Shown one piece after another: positions 45,424-57,037 of a stretch of 64,000 nt of DNA; within the stretch, counting starts at the first letter, position 1; each line of letters opens with the position of its first letter. The position numbers and the translations under genes were made by a program. The stretch is from Malus domestica. Taxonomy: Eukaryota; Streptophyta; Magnoliopsida; Rosales; Rosaceae. The DNA is taken from contig NC_091670.1 in the NCBI RefSeq assembly GCF_042453785.1, forward strand, positions 34,607,501 to 34,671,500, in the 5' to 3' direction. The notes under the pieces were generated by a model. The model was not told where the DNA came from and did no database searches. It was given only the letters and a program-made list of their open reading frames with translations.

Positions 45424-47367
45424 GGCATAAAAATGCATAAACTAACGCCCTACTCCCGAATTATTTATTTTCGGGAATAATTATCGGTGACAAGCCCAAC
45501 TAGACACTAGTTTAATTAATTATCATTACTTACGCTTCCTTACTTCAAATTCTTGATTCTTTACACATTGATTTATGACCAACATTTAACCACCAAATCA
45601 TAAGGTTAAATCTCATATTTTCCACAAATGTCTGTCACGCTGCTCAATTCCCTAAACAAGGCTATTGTCTCAATTATTGTATGGCTACATCTAACGTCTC
45701 ATTAGACTGCCTACGTACCCTAAACAGGGATCAAGTCATACGTAGTTCACATTAGTACTTCACAGCATTCACAGTAATTATATGCAGCAATCAATTTATA
45801 ACTGTTTGTGGAATTATCAATCATATATGTATATATGTATATGATAGAAGGGAAAAGACCCACTTACCTGAGGTCCGTGCTACGACTCTCTAGCACGCAT
45901 ATCGAGACATCACGAACCATCGTCGCCTAGAACAATTATCAAATCACGTTTCAGAGTTCTTACCGATAAAACACATAATTTACATAAAACACATCCCTAC
46001 GTAATTCAATTCAAAAGGTCTGCATCACGGATTTCTGATTCGTTACTTCCAAAGACCCACATTATACATTATACTCCTAGAACGACATCCTAAAGTCTTA
46101 TTACGATCCAACGGTCGGATCTCCGCTAATAGCTAAAACCAAGTGGCGGTTAACCTTTTATTTTATGAACTTACAAATCCAATTTGGGAATATCCGTATA
46201 TCGGATTCCCGATCCGTAAGTTCCTATGGTCCTCAAATATTACGAACTATAACATACTAAAGTTTGGTGACGATCCAACGGTCGAATCGTCGATTCATAC
46301 AATGACCTATTAACGTAACATAGAGAATTTAGATTCTAACAATCAACCTACTTCATACAATTACCAAAACTAAACTCAAGGCATATAATTAGCCTAAGAA
46401 TAACATCGATGGCCCCCTGGCCACGCACAGCCGCACCACGGCGGTCGGTCGCCCTGACTTGCTGGAAAATCCAACTATTTAAAAAAATTACCAAATTTTA
46501 CAAGAATAAAGATCTCAATTAGTAGAGTAAACTTTATACCTACGGACAAGTCTAATTTGGCAGGGAAGAGCTCCAATTTTGCTCAAACCAGCCGGAACCC
46601 TAAGTGTAGGTGTGCTTCGATTCTTCCTTCTCGATGATCTGCCACCCCTACAACTGATTGGGCTTTGTTCCAGGGTTCTAGGGGAGCCTAATGGTGGTGA
46701 AGATTGACGTGATTACCTTAGAAAATGGCTGATTGCCTACGTGACCCGTTGCACCCACCGGTGCCATTCTTCATGATTTCGAGTCCAATTTCTTCGAATT
46801 TGGGGTGGAAGTGATAAGGAGAGGTTCATGGAGTACATCCCAAGTGGTGGTTCAACTTAAACCGACGTAATTTGACCAGCGGAACCCAAGGATTCCATTA
46901 TTTCTGACCGGGTTGAGACAAAAAGAAACGGGTTAAGGTGGTGACCCGGTTTCTCTCTTCATTTTCTTCTCCCTCCTTTCCCTCCTTTCCCCTTCTCTGG
47001 TTGGTCACCTTCTCCTCTCTCCTATCCCCATTCGTCACTCTCACTCTCCTTCTTTCTTGATTGGGCAGCGCCCATCATTTTTTTCTCTCCATCTCCTCCA
47101 CTGCCATCAGGCAGCCTTCCTTCTTTTCTTCCTTTCTTTTCTTCTATTTTCTCCCACAACCCTTTACATAAAAAATAAAAATAAGAAATGAATAAGATAA
47201 TAAATAACAATCCTTACGAACGTACTTTTGGAATACGGTAAGGTAATAGTTCATACGCGTCATGAACTAACGATCAACGAAAATCAATACCCTGGCCTCT
47301 AGGGTATTCTCGTAAATTTCACATTTTAAGATTTATAAAATAATAAAATTTGGGACGGGTTGTCACA
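44061..47367. mobile_element. Solo LTR, 3307 bp, with perfect 5-bp target duplication
   Basis: Begins TGACACATCCCGACCC and ends GACGGGTTGTCACA, inverted termini of the TG...CA type. CCACA is present directly before (44056-44060) and directly after (47368-47372). No gag or pol is inside. The interior has short direct repeats built on GAGTCGGAACCACC and CTATAGTGG/CTGTACGAC (44590-44970), an AT microsatellite (45387-45419), and a CT-rich tract (46950-47110). The long LTR and starting sequence suggest a Ty3/gypsy family. Unequal recombination between two LTRs would leave exactly this footprint. Confidence 0.85.
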
Positions 47368-47460
47368 CCACATTTCGTCTAAATTTTCTCCAAATATAGT
47401 CACATGCATAAAATGTGAATGCCTTGAGAGCATTTTGATAATTATCTTTCTAATTATTAA

Positions 47461-48092
47461 GGGTTCAATTCACTTGGAAATAGGTTAACCCTTCTACAAA
47501 CATCCATGCAACTATGCAATGCATATTCATTGATCATTATATTAGTCCAATTCAGTTCAATGAATTTGATTGAATATGATCTTCAAACACAAGGCATTGC
47601 TCATGATATCAAATTATTAATCCCAATTAATCAAAGGAAAACTCATGATTCATCACCCTGTTTTACATTGTATTTCTTTGATTACCTTGAACATGGTGCT
47701 ATTAATTAACTACTACATGACTCATCTCATTGTCCCCAAAACCATACAAAGTTATATATGGTTAAACATCGTCACTTGATAAAACTAATCCAAATGCTAT
47801 AAGTGACGAAAGGTTTGGTATCGATATTATATTAAATAAAATAAATTCAAACCAAATGTTGAACAAGCAGTAGGAAAACGGAAGTTGGATTAAGCAAAAC
47901 CGCATGATGAGTCATGAGTTTTCCTTTGATTAATTGGGATTAATATCATGATCAATGCATTGTGTTTGAAGATCATATTCAAGCAAATTCATTGAATTGG
48001 AGTTATATAATATCATGATCAATGAATATGCATTGCACAGTTGCACGGATGTTTGCAGAAGGTCTAACCTACTTCCAAGTGAATTGAACCCT
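47461..48092. repeat. Long inverted repeat, 190-bp arms
   Basis: The left arm (47461-47656) starts GGGTTCAATTCACTTGGAAA. The right arm (47904-48092), read backwards, gives the same sequence with about one mismatch per ten bases and small gaps. The 247-bp spacer has no gene. A transcript across it would form a long hairpin. It could be a fold-back transposon or an inverted duplication. No target duplication is apparent. Confidence 0.85.
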
Positions 48093-49024
48093 AAATCATT
48101 AACTAATAGTTTTCAGTCAATTAGGGAGATGGGTTGGGGTTCGATTGTTTTGTTTTCACTTTTCAAGGTGCGACTCAAACCAAGACATGTGCATTTGCGT
48201 AGCAGCATAGGTTTCAAAGTTTTCCACCGGCATCCAATTATATTGAAGAACTTAACCGTTAATTAGGATGATTATCTTTCATAAACATGGTTTACAAACC
48301 CTAGAAATAACCCATTAACTAATATTACTGGTCTAGTGCCTAGCAAGATAGATGGCGATGTTCATGTACTGTGTCCTAAAGTGAGATTGTTTAGGTTGAA
48401 GAATATATCTCTGTCCCCACTCACATATACATATACTATTCTGCCTCTTATTGTTTTGCTGCTGGGTCTCATCAGTTTTGAACGTTTGATTGATGCATTT
48501 TCTATGGGTTTGAAACCTAATACCATGGTCTAGCTAGGCTCTTGCATGGTATTGCCTTTGGAGTGTATTCAGAGTGTTTTAACTGTTAGATTTTTGTTTA
48601 AATGATGGTGCTATCGACATGGTTATTTTTATCTCTCATACTCTTCTTAATTTTTTACCGTCAGATTGAATGAATTGAAAAATATCAAAAATTAAAATTA
48701 ACAAGGATATGTGAAATGCAAAAATAAGTATGTAAATAACATTACCATGGTTTAAAAATATAAAAATCAAAATATAACGATTAAAATATTCAAAATATCC
48801 GATACTATGGAGCACAAAAAATGTCCCTATTATACCATGCTTTTCAGCAACTATCACATTTTAACCGAGATGTTTTGAACTAAGATTCTCTCCCCTCCTT
48901 TTTCTATCTCCTTCCATCCCCTCTTCTTACAGTCTCTTATTTTGTTTTTCTCTTGCTATAAAAAATTAATATATTCTTCAAAAAAAAAAAAATTTAATAT
49001 AAGATGTTGACGTGGCTTAACCGT
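48093..49024. other. No gene recognised
   Basis: 48610-48740 resembles a very degenerate member of the hAT-like MITE family (ACCGTCAGATTGAATGAATT at its centre). 48880-49060 has inverted CTCTCCCCTCC and GGAGGGGAGGG ends, a possible small MITE. Confidence 0.4.
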
Positions 49025-49176
49025 TACCATTCAAATAGGAGGGGAGGGAAAAAAGAGGAAAGATAATCCTACTCCATATGTTTTTGTTTGCATTGTATTT
49101 ATTCACTTAATTAAAGTGATATAAAACAAATATTCTGTACAGCGAACTGCTCTATTGGGCAACATGATTGTGTAAA

Positions 49177-49325
49177 GGAGTGTGATATCCACACATTCCA
49201 TTTTACTTCTCACACACCTTTTTAAATTTCAACCGTCGGATCAGATGAATTGAATAAGATCAACAGACAGAAATTATCAAGGGATATGTGAGAAGTAAAA
49301 TGGAGTGTGTGGATAGCACACCCCT
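49177..49325. mobile_element. hAT-like MITE, 149 bp, copy 2
   Basis: Termini GGAGTGTGATATCCACAC and, on the other strand, AGGGGTGTGCTATCCACAC. The flanking 8-mers are identical: TGTGTAAA at 49169-49176 and 49326-49333. The other duplication unit has a single TGTGTAAA at 50148-50155, which is the empty site. The element is of the same family and size as 31187-31334. Confidence 0.9.
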
Positions 49326-49753
49326 TGTGTAAACTATCAACTTATATAAAAAACTGATATCATTATCTTACCTAAAACTTTACTTTAAAATTAAAATGCT
49401 GCATAACCTTAAGGAAATTCAAAATTTTTAAGTACATCGATATTTTTTATACTAAAGAAAATGAAAGTTTGGCTAAATCACATAATGTCAACCTACTTTT
49501 AGTATCGACAATGAACAACCTAATTTGTTTCTTACATTATTTGAATTTCTCCTGGAAGCAATTGATGGATTGCAAAAATCTATATCGGGAAGGGTCAGTA
49601 TGGCATGCACGATGCACCTATATACCCTCTCACTGAGGGTCAATATATATTACCCTACACAATAGTGGTCGGTTGGCTTGGAATGTGAATCTATGAAATT
49701 TTCCATATAGTTTATATAACTAGTATAAGCCCATTTGAATTTGGTACTACCAA

Positions 49754-49799
<46 letters not shown>

Positions 49800-50574
49800 G
49801 TGCGCGCGGCCACATAAACTTTGTGAAGCCCTAGGCATACATATAGCCACTAGAAAAAAATCCTTAGTAATAGCATATGATGTTTTACTGTAATGTCGAA
49901 AAGCAATAATATATATGTACTTTGGCACGAGTTTAATTCTTATCTATCCTTCTCCATTCTAAAATTTAATAATTTAACTTATTAATGTTAACTGTTACTG
50001 TTCAAATAGGAGGGAAGGGAAGGGGAGAAAAAAAAATGAAAAATAATCCTACTCCATATGTTTTTGTTTGCATTGTATTTATTCACTTAGTTAAAGTGAT
50101 ATAAAACAAATATTCTGTACGGAGACTGCTCTATTGGGCAACATGATTGTGTAAACTATCAACTTATTTACAAAACTGATATCATTATCTTACCTAAAAC
50201 TTTACTTTAAAATTAAAATGCTGCATAACCTTAAGGAAATTCAAAAAAATTTAAATACATCGATATTTTTTACACTAAAGAGAATGAGAATTTGGTTAAA
50301 TCAAACAATGTCAACCTAATTTTGGTATCGACAATGAGCAACCTAATTTGTTTCTTACATTATTTGAATTTCTCCTGGAAGCAGTTGATGGATTGCAAAA
50401 ATCTATATCGGGAAGGGTCAGTATGGCATGCACGATGCACCTATATACCCTCTCATTAAGGGTCAATATATATTACCCTACACAATAGTGGTCGGCTGGC
50501 TTGGAATGTGAATCTATGAAATTTTCCATATAGTTTATATAACTAGTATACTCCCATTAATTTGGTCCTACCAA

Positions 50575-50618
<44 letters not shown>

Positions 50619-50620
<2 letters not shown>

Positions 50621-50825
50621 TTGCTTAAGGGTAGGGATCCCCATTTTTCTAAAAAAATGGGGACACGCTCCTCACCGTTGGATTTAACTTTAATGAAATT
50701 GTGTGATTGAGATTGTGTGGCCTGTGTTTTAATTTCAACCACACAATTTCATTAAAGTTAAATCTAACGGTGGGGAGCGTGTCCCAATTTTTTTGAAAAA
50801 ATGGGGATCCATCCCCTTAAGCAAT
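50619..50825. mobile_element. Palindromic MITE inside a TA microsatellite
   Basis: Left end ATTGCTTAAGGGTAGGGATC then CCCATTTTT. The right end on the other strand reads CATTGCTTAAGGGGATGGAT then CCCCATTTTT. The arms continue inward through GGGGACACGCTCC, CACCGTTGGATTTAAC and TTTAATGAAATTGTGTG almost perfectly. The corresponding TA tract in unit 1 is uninterrupted, which supports insertion with a TA-type target. Confidence 0.85.
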
Positions 50826-51316
50826 GTGTATATATATATGGGTGCGCACGCACGTGGCCACATAAACTTTGTGAAGCCCTACACATATATAGCCACTTGA
50901 AAAAATCCTTAGTAATAGCATATGATGTTTTACTGTAATGGCGAAAAGTAATAATGCATATGCACTTTGACGCGAGTTTAATCCTTACCGATCTTTCTCC
51001 ATTCTAAAATTTAATAATTTAACCTATTAATGTTATCATTCGTCGGAAGGTAAAAAATTCAAAAGAATTGCTGTAAAAGTTAACAAAACAAGAACTTCAG
51101 CCGTTGGTAGGTTATTCTACAATAACGACGAGTACGGCCTGGACTTTTATTTCATTGATTGGTGCTTAAGTTTATATATATTGTGTATAGTATTTCTATG
51201 ATCAGTTAAAATGTAGATATGTCATCGATAGATAGTAAATTTTTGTAGCAGTTGTTGATATTACAAACCTACAATTGTCAATATATTATCAATAATTAAT
51301 CTTCGAAGGGTACTTA

Positions 51317-51995
51317 GGTCATCTCTAACCAAAGGCTGACCAGATGTCTCGTTTTAGCCCTCTGGCCTTCCAAGAAATTAATATTTTAATGAACAGTGCA
51401 TGACCATATTTCTAACCATCTCCAATCGATAGCCAACGGGTCATAGGGCTCGTTTTAGCCATGTCACAAAAAACCATCTCCAACCGAAGGCCAAAAGGCT
51501 AAACATAATTTATTATTTAAATTTAAAACTACAACAACTTAACTAAAATTTAAAAAATACAACTTATACATTCCAAGTCAAATGTGAGAGGTTTTATTTA
51601 GAGTATATAAGAAGAAAAAAAAGGGAAGTGGGTGGGAGAGTCCCACATAGGCTGTGGGAGAGATTTGAGTAACCAAACATGCCTATAAAAGCCACATCCC
51701 AACGGACAGCTTTGAACAAATCACATTTAGGCCTATAATTAAATATTTAAAAAAAAAATTGTGGCCCAAAAAAAAAAAAGAATTTCAAGTATAATGGCTA
51801 GTTGACGTCAGCTAGCGGTTGCATTCAAATTTCTATCCTAGCCTGGGGCTGGTTGGGTTGGGCTAGCCGGTTGGCCCTTTGGCTCTTTTTTGTCTAATGG
51901 GGCCCACGAGCCCTTTGGCCTAGCCTTCAATTGGAGACGGTTTTTGGGCTATTTTCGGCTCTCTGACCCTTTGTACCCTTCGGTTGGAGATGACC
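51317..51995. mobile_element. PIF/Harbinger-like non-autonomous element, 679 bp
   Basis: Termini GGTCATCTCTAACCAAAGG and, on the other strand, GGTCATCTCCAACCGAAGGG. Direct TTA repeats flank it (51314-51316 and 51996-51998), the usual target duplication of this superfamily. Internal copies of CCATCTCCAACCGAAGGCC are found near 51471. No transposase is present. Confidence 0.75.
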
Positions 51996-51998
51996 TTA

Positions 51999-53446
51999 AC
52001 TGCTATGCAAAATAACTATATATAAAATTTTGTAAGCCATATTTGAGAATGTAAATGTCAAGAACACAAAACTTCGAGTGCAAAAAACCCTAATAAGTTT
52101 TCCTTAGGACTTGACCTACAAACCCATTGCACAATTCACTACTCTTGCAGTATGATTCTTATTGATCTCAGAATCTTATTAGGTTAAGAAATGCTCAGGA
52201 CACCACAATGCCCGGGTATTAAGGTCCATAACAGAGGTCAGAAAGTACACTTAGATTTGATACTACACAAATCTTACTGTGCCCTAGTGGCCAAGTGATC
52301 AGAGTTCTCTCTCAGATCTCAGAGAAAGGCAGGGAAATAGGGTTGCGTTAAAAAAAGAGCACAACGGCAGGCAAATGTGACCGTGCAATATATGAATGTT
52401 CGGCGGAGACCATTAGACCCATAGAAACACACACAGAGTCAGAGGACATATATTATATATATCGTGGTATTATGATTTGGAGATACGTTTTTTTTACACA
52501 CATTTTTTATAAAGTTTATTTTGAAACCATATAACCATTTGATTAAATTTGGTGTTTTTTTGTAGAACCGTATTTGTCTATTTTTTCACCACAAATGAAT
52601 GTCTTATGGTTTTGAATTTGTTTAACTTTTTGTAAGGATGATCTATAAATGGTGTACTAAAATATAAATAGTTCAGATCATTAAAATATATTACGAAATA
52701 GACCTTACAAATTAAATATCAAAATATGTGTTAAGAGCGTCATCCTACCTCTATATATATCAATGTTCTAAAAAGAGCTAGACACTAGTCGAACGGCGGG
52801 CAAAGACCTTGCACCTAGTCTTTTAAATTTTAATTAAATTTATTATCTATATATAAATAAATATCTACTTATACTTCAAAAAATAGATAATTATATTGTG
52901 ATATATAAATCGTAAAATAGAATAACATATAGATTATAAAGTAAAGACATATTGAAAACATGAGAAATAAACTTATAATGAGAGTTTATGAGTATTCAAC
53001 AAGTTTCTTATAATTTATTGAAAAAATAAAAAATAAAATAAAAGTTACCTATTTTATATTTAATGACAGTTGCGATTTAATTGGGCACCTAAACAAGTCT
53101 AATTGGCCTTTTTTTATTTTAAACGTTGAGGAATTAATCGAAACGGTATGAAGCAGCCCAATGCCAAAGTTGAGCCTAAACGGCCGATAATTTTGAGATA
53201 TATATAATATCAAAGTACCCCATGAATAAAGGAAGAGGCCATGTGCAGCTTTTGCATGCTCTTAGACTTTTTCCTCTTTTATTTTTCTGTATAATCCGAT
53301 AGCTGATCAGGGTCACCACGTGATCGACGACGCCCTGGCTCTTCTCTCTCTCTCTCTCTCTCTCTCGTAACCCATCTTCTTTGGTCTTTAGTCTTTACAC
53401 ACATGCACATTGACGTGCATGCCCTCTGACATGTGGATCTTGGTGT
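51999..53446. other. No gene recognised
   Basis: A/T-rich. A CT microsatellite is at 53343-53366. The stretch 52270-52340 has a B-box-free CTAGTGGCCAAGTGATC phrase but does not fold as a tRNA. Nothing else is supported. Confidence 0.5.
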
Positions 53447-53643
53447 GGTACCGGATCCCCTCCGGATCTAAAGGAACTGAGCTTAAGGATCAAATGATCC
53501 GGATCATTAAAATTTGATCTAACAGCTATAATTATTATAATTTTTAGAGGATTCCCTGTTTTGTAATCGTTTGATCAAATTTCAATAGTCTGAATCATTT
53601 GATCAGTTCTTTTGGATCCGGAAGAGATCCGGTTCCTTTAGGT
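53447..53643. mobile_element. MITE, about 197 bp, related in form to 28546-28742
   Basis: Left end ACCGGATCCCCTCCGGATCT then AAAGGAAC. The right end on the other strand reads AAAGGAACCGGATCTCTTCC then GGATCC. Inner arms share GATCAAATGATCCGGAT-type sequence. No open frame. Confidence 0.65.
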
Positions 53644-55167
53644 GTCTACCCAAAACTAAAAACTAAACACACTTGTAAATGACATGGATTTTTGAGTCAT
53701 CAACTTTCAACTTCGTAGTAATATTTGAAGAGAGAGATTTGAGTTTAACATTAATTAGGCAATATAATTTGCCATAAACAAAGGTAAAATCAGAGAATCT
53801 AATGAATTGGTAACGTATTCTTTTCCATTATTCAATAACAAGAGGTCAAAAAAAGAGATAAGAGAATGACGAGAGGGCGCTCATGAGATGGGAACCACGA
53901 GAGAAAAAATTTACATGCAACATCTGTTGCTAAATGCGTATTTTACATACACATCAATAAGTTAATATCTATTTTTTTCTGGCTTTCTCCCGATGGGATT
54001 GTAGTTAACTATTGAGAAGATGTATAACAGTTTGTTCTACAAAGCCGATAAAGATGGTTCTTTTGTGTAAAATCAAACAGATATAATTCTGATAATTATA
54101 AATTATTTTTTTCTGCTAACATTATAAAATTACAGTTCAGATCTTTGATCGTTGACGGTTTCGTTGATAGGTGTGGGACATATGCAAAGAATATTATACC
54201 AACCGAGGGTGGCCACTTGGGTCTTTTCAGTCAAATTATTTCTCTGGTCTCTGACAAACATTAGATTGGGATGCCACTGCCTTACTGCGTCACTTCCTAC
54301 ACTTGCTTTAATCATTTTTCTCTTAATCATGTGGTTAGTGATCTAATTAAGTTAACCTTGCTTTTACGCTAAAAGAAATTTCTGATTCGTTCCGCCATCT
54401 TATTCAATGAATCAATTAGAATTCATTTTCAACAGAATTTTTATGCATTCACAAGTTCTGTCGTTCTCGTCACTGCCAAACCCTCAGTTTCAACATAGGG
54501 ACGGTAGTTTCTCCTTAATCTCAAAATATAGTTAACACACGTTCTCTGCAACACATTTTATATGAGCATGTTGTAGTCATTAGATTGTCGAGTTTACTAT
54601 CTTTCATGAGAATAAACGTTACTCTATATAAATAAATTTGTAATCAATAGATTTAGGCATTCTCTCAATTTAATTGTATTCGTTAAATGAATCTCATACC
54701 GGATTTACACTTACGAACTTTCCATTTATACTAAAAAAAAAATGTTAACCCTAATTCTTTATTTGAATTCATAAAACATAGAAATTTGGGACTTTCAGTT
54801 CGAAGTTTAAATTTCATGTAAATATGCATATTTCTCATTTTTTATGAGTGAGAATTTAAAAATAACAAATTCTGTATTCAAATTTCATTATTTATTTTAA
54901 ATTAACAAAACAAGAAAATTTATAAATTTTAGAATAAAAATTTAATTGTGATTAATATGGTGTAGTGCTCGAGAAATACTGTTTGAAACCAAATTAAAAA
55001 GGTTCACATTGGCCTTCTGTTATGTGAATGATACATTTTTTATTAATTGAGAAGTACAAACAAAAGCATTCAAAATTTGGCATTGCGTGCAACTTTTAAT
55101 CTTAATTTATCTTATTTTTTACTTTTAAAGGTGAGATAACACCTCCCTCCTTCACCCCTCCACTTCC
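53644..55167. other. Intergenic region upstream of the small gene
   Basis: A/T-rich without a recognisable gene or repeat. The last few hundred bases act as the promoter of the gene at 55289. Confidence 0.5.
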
Positions 55168-55175
55168 TATATATA
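55168..55175 (+). promoter_or_regulatory. TATA box
   Basis: TATATATA followed by a CT-poor start region lies 121 bases before the ATG at 55289. The predicted TSS near 55200 gives a leader of about 90 bases. Confidence 0.55.
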
Positions 55176-55288
55176 CACATTCCAAACTGACTTCCATCGC
55201 CAGACCATTTGCTGTAATCATTTTCAATTCACTCACTTCAAATCTCTCCGGAAAAAAAAAAAAGAGAAGTTACATATATATTTCCACG

Positions 55289-55663
55289 ATGTGGCTTATT
55301 TCTTGGCCAAAGACCACTTGCCCCACCAAGACCGGTGGTTCTGAAGATGTCACCACCACCACAACCGCCGCCAATAGGTGTATGAATGGTTTATCATCCC
55401 ACTGCACTTGTCTAACCAAACTGGTGAGGAAGCTAATTAGGAAACATAGGAGAAGAGTAAGGGCTGCAGCTAGTAGGCAAAGTTCATTGCAGTCCCACTA
55501 TGATCCACTGAGCTATTCTCTCAACTTTGATGCCAGTGGGTGTGGGAACTTGTTGGATGACCAAGATTACTTCAAGTTCTGTGCATTTTCCTCCAGGTTT
55601 GTGGCCAACCCGTCAGGAAACTCAGCTTCTACTCCCAGGCTAAACACCACCACTCCTCACTAG
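55289..55663 (+). CDS. Small plant protein of unknown role
   Basis: 124 residues, one exon. It resembles a family of short plant proteins with a conserved YDPLSYSLNFD core followed by an FCAFSSRFVANP segment (here residues 71-81 and 97-108). I do not know its function. Seen features are a Thr-rich N-terminal part, two Cys (CTC) and a strongly basic stretch KLVRKLIRKHRRRVRAAAS at about 44-62 that could be a nuclear signal or a membrane-surface helix. No signal peptide or membrane segment is evident. It stands alone with its own TATA box, and a TA microsatellite follows 24 bases after the stop. The coding call rests on the conserved core and the promoter. Confidence 0.8.
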   Translation: MWLISWPKTTCPTKTGGSEDVTTTTTAANRCMNGLSSHCTCLTKLVRKLIRKHRRRVRAAASRQSSLQSHYDPLSYSLNFDASGCGNLLDDQDYFKFCAFSSRFVANPSGNSASTPRLNTTTPH

Positions 55664-57037
55664 AAAAGAAAAAGCAAAAAAAAAATATATATATATATAT
55701 ATATATGTTGAGCTTGTAATCTTTCATTAGGATGCAATGGGTATTTTGTATAGTGGTAGTCTGATAGAGGTTGGCATCTGAGATTTCTAGAGAGAGAGTG
55801 AGAGTGAGAGGTTGTTGATATGATGGGGAAGCAAGCTTAAGCTAATACATTTTTGTACTAGTGGTTAATTATTGTGTTGTGCTGACTAATAGATAATAGT
55901 TTGACGATCAATTTTCTTCTTCATAATTTTTTTAGCTTTTTATTCAAAATGGTTTCTTAGATTAACATAACTCTTCAATTTGATTTTTGAGATTTGAAAT
56001 CAATAGAAGTGGTCTTTATCTACCATCAATTATTAATTTTGATCATTCCGTTAAAAATACTTTCAATTTTTGTCAAATTATTTTGGTCTATTATTTATTA
56101 AACTAAAGGGATTCTGTCATTTTGGTATTTATTTAACAAACAAAAATTTTCGCAGAATGACCAAAATAATTGATGATGTACAAATTCAGGATTATTTCTA
56201 TCGATTTTAAATTTCAAAAATTAAAATGATGAGTTATATCATTTCGTTCTATATTTTTCTTTGATTTCAGATGTATTGGTTATTTTTATGATATATTGCT
56301 GATGTCAGAGTATCATTTTACAAGGACAAAATATAGCAAGGTTCCAAATTAAATTTGTATCCTGGGACATGAAAATTTTTACCCCCAAAACAAAAATGAG
56401 ATGACAAAATATGCAGAAACAACGTACCGTCCACAATTAGTCATGATAAAGAAAGAAAAATGGTAACCGCACATTGTTTTTCTCCTCACATTCCGTGGTT
56501 TTCGTTTAATTTATTTCTTTGGATGACCACAAATAAAGAAGTGTGCAAGAGACTCTGCTTTAACTTCTAGTTAGACCAAATTTCATCTGCATCAACCTTA
56601 ATCACTTAAACAACCAAATCTTGAAGTAACAAAACAAACTTGCACAAAACCAGTCGAGATTTGGTTGCTCAACGCAGAACTCCTCTCAACTGTAAACAAA
56701 TCAACAGTTCACAAGACCGCCACACGGAAACGGCCACCAGAAAATTCTAAGTCCAAAACCAGCCATTTTTTTCAGCAAAACCAACCGGTTCGGCGCCACA
56801 AATCGGACCTCATTGATGAGACCACAAGGAGGAAGAAAGCTTCCATGGATACACACATGGAAAAATGGGAAGGCAACAACACTATACTTTCATTCTCTTA
56901 CATAAGCTTTACACAATATATCCTAACAACCCTAGTTTATCATGCACTACACGAAACCTACAAAAATTCAATCACGTCGGAGCCATGAATAACACGAAAG
57001 AATAGCTGTGTTCTAATCTTCGCTCCGCGTATTACAC
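55664..57037. other. Convergent 3' flanks
   Basis: A TA microsatellite at 55686-55708 is followed by A/T-rich sequence. About 56480-57037 is probably the 3' untranslated region of the chromatin remodeller on the minus strand. The 107-codon plus-strand open frame within it has no recognisable product. Confidence 0.5.

Larger units (their letters stand above)
49025..51035. repeat. Tandem duplication, about 1 kb per unit
   Basis: Unit 1 is 49025 to about 50000 and unit 2 about 50001-51035. Shared sequence includes CATATGTTTTTGTTTGCATT, GAACTGCTCTATTGGGCAAC-like text, GGAAGGGTCAGTATGGCATG and GCCACATAAACTTTGTGAAG. Unit 1 contains a MITE (49177-49325) absent from unit 2. Unit 2 contains a different MITE (50619-50825) absent from unit 1. 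Each has an expanded TA microsatellite. No coding frame. Confidence 0.9.

Noticed and set aside
52255-52340. Possible tRNA gene
   Set aside because: A box-like phrase is present but there is no B box, no acceptor pairing and no anticodon arm.
56665-56988. 107-codon plus-strand frame before the remodeller stop codon
   Set aside because: Lies in the probable 3' untranslated region of the opposite gene and has no domain.
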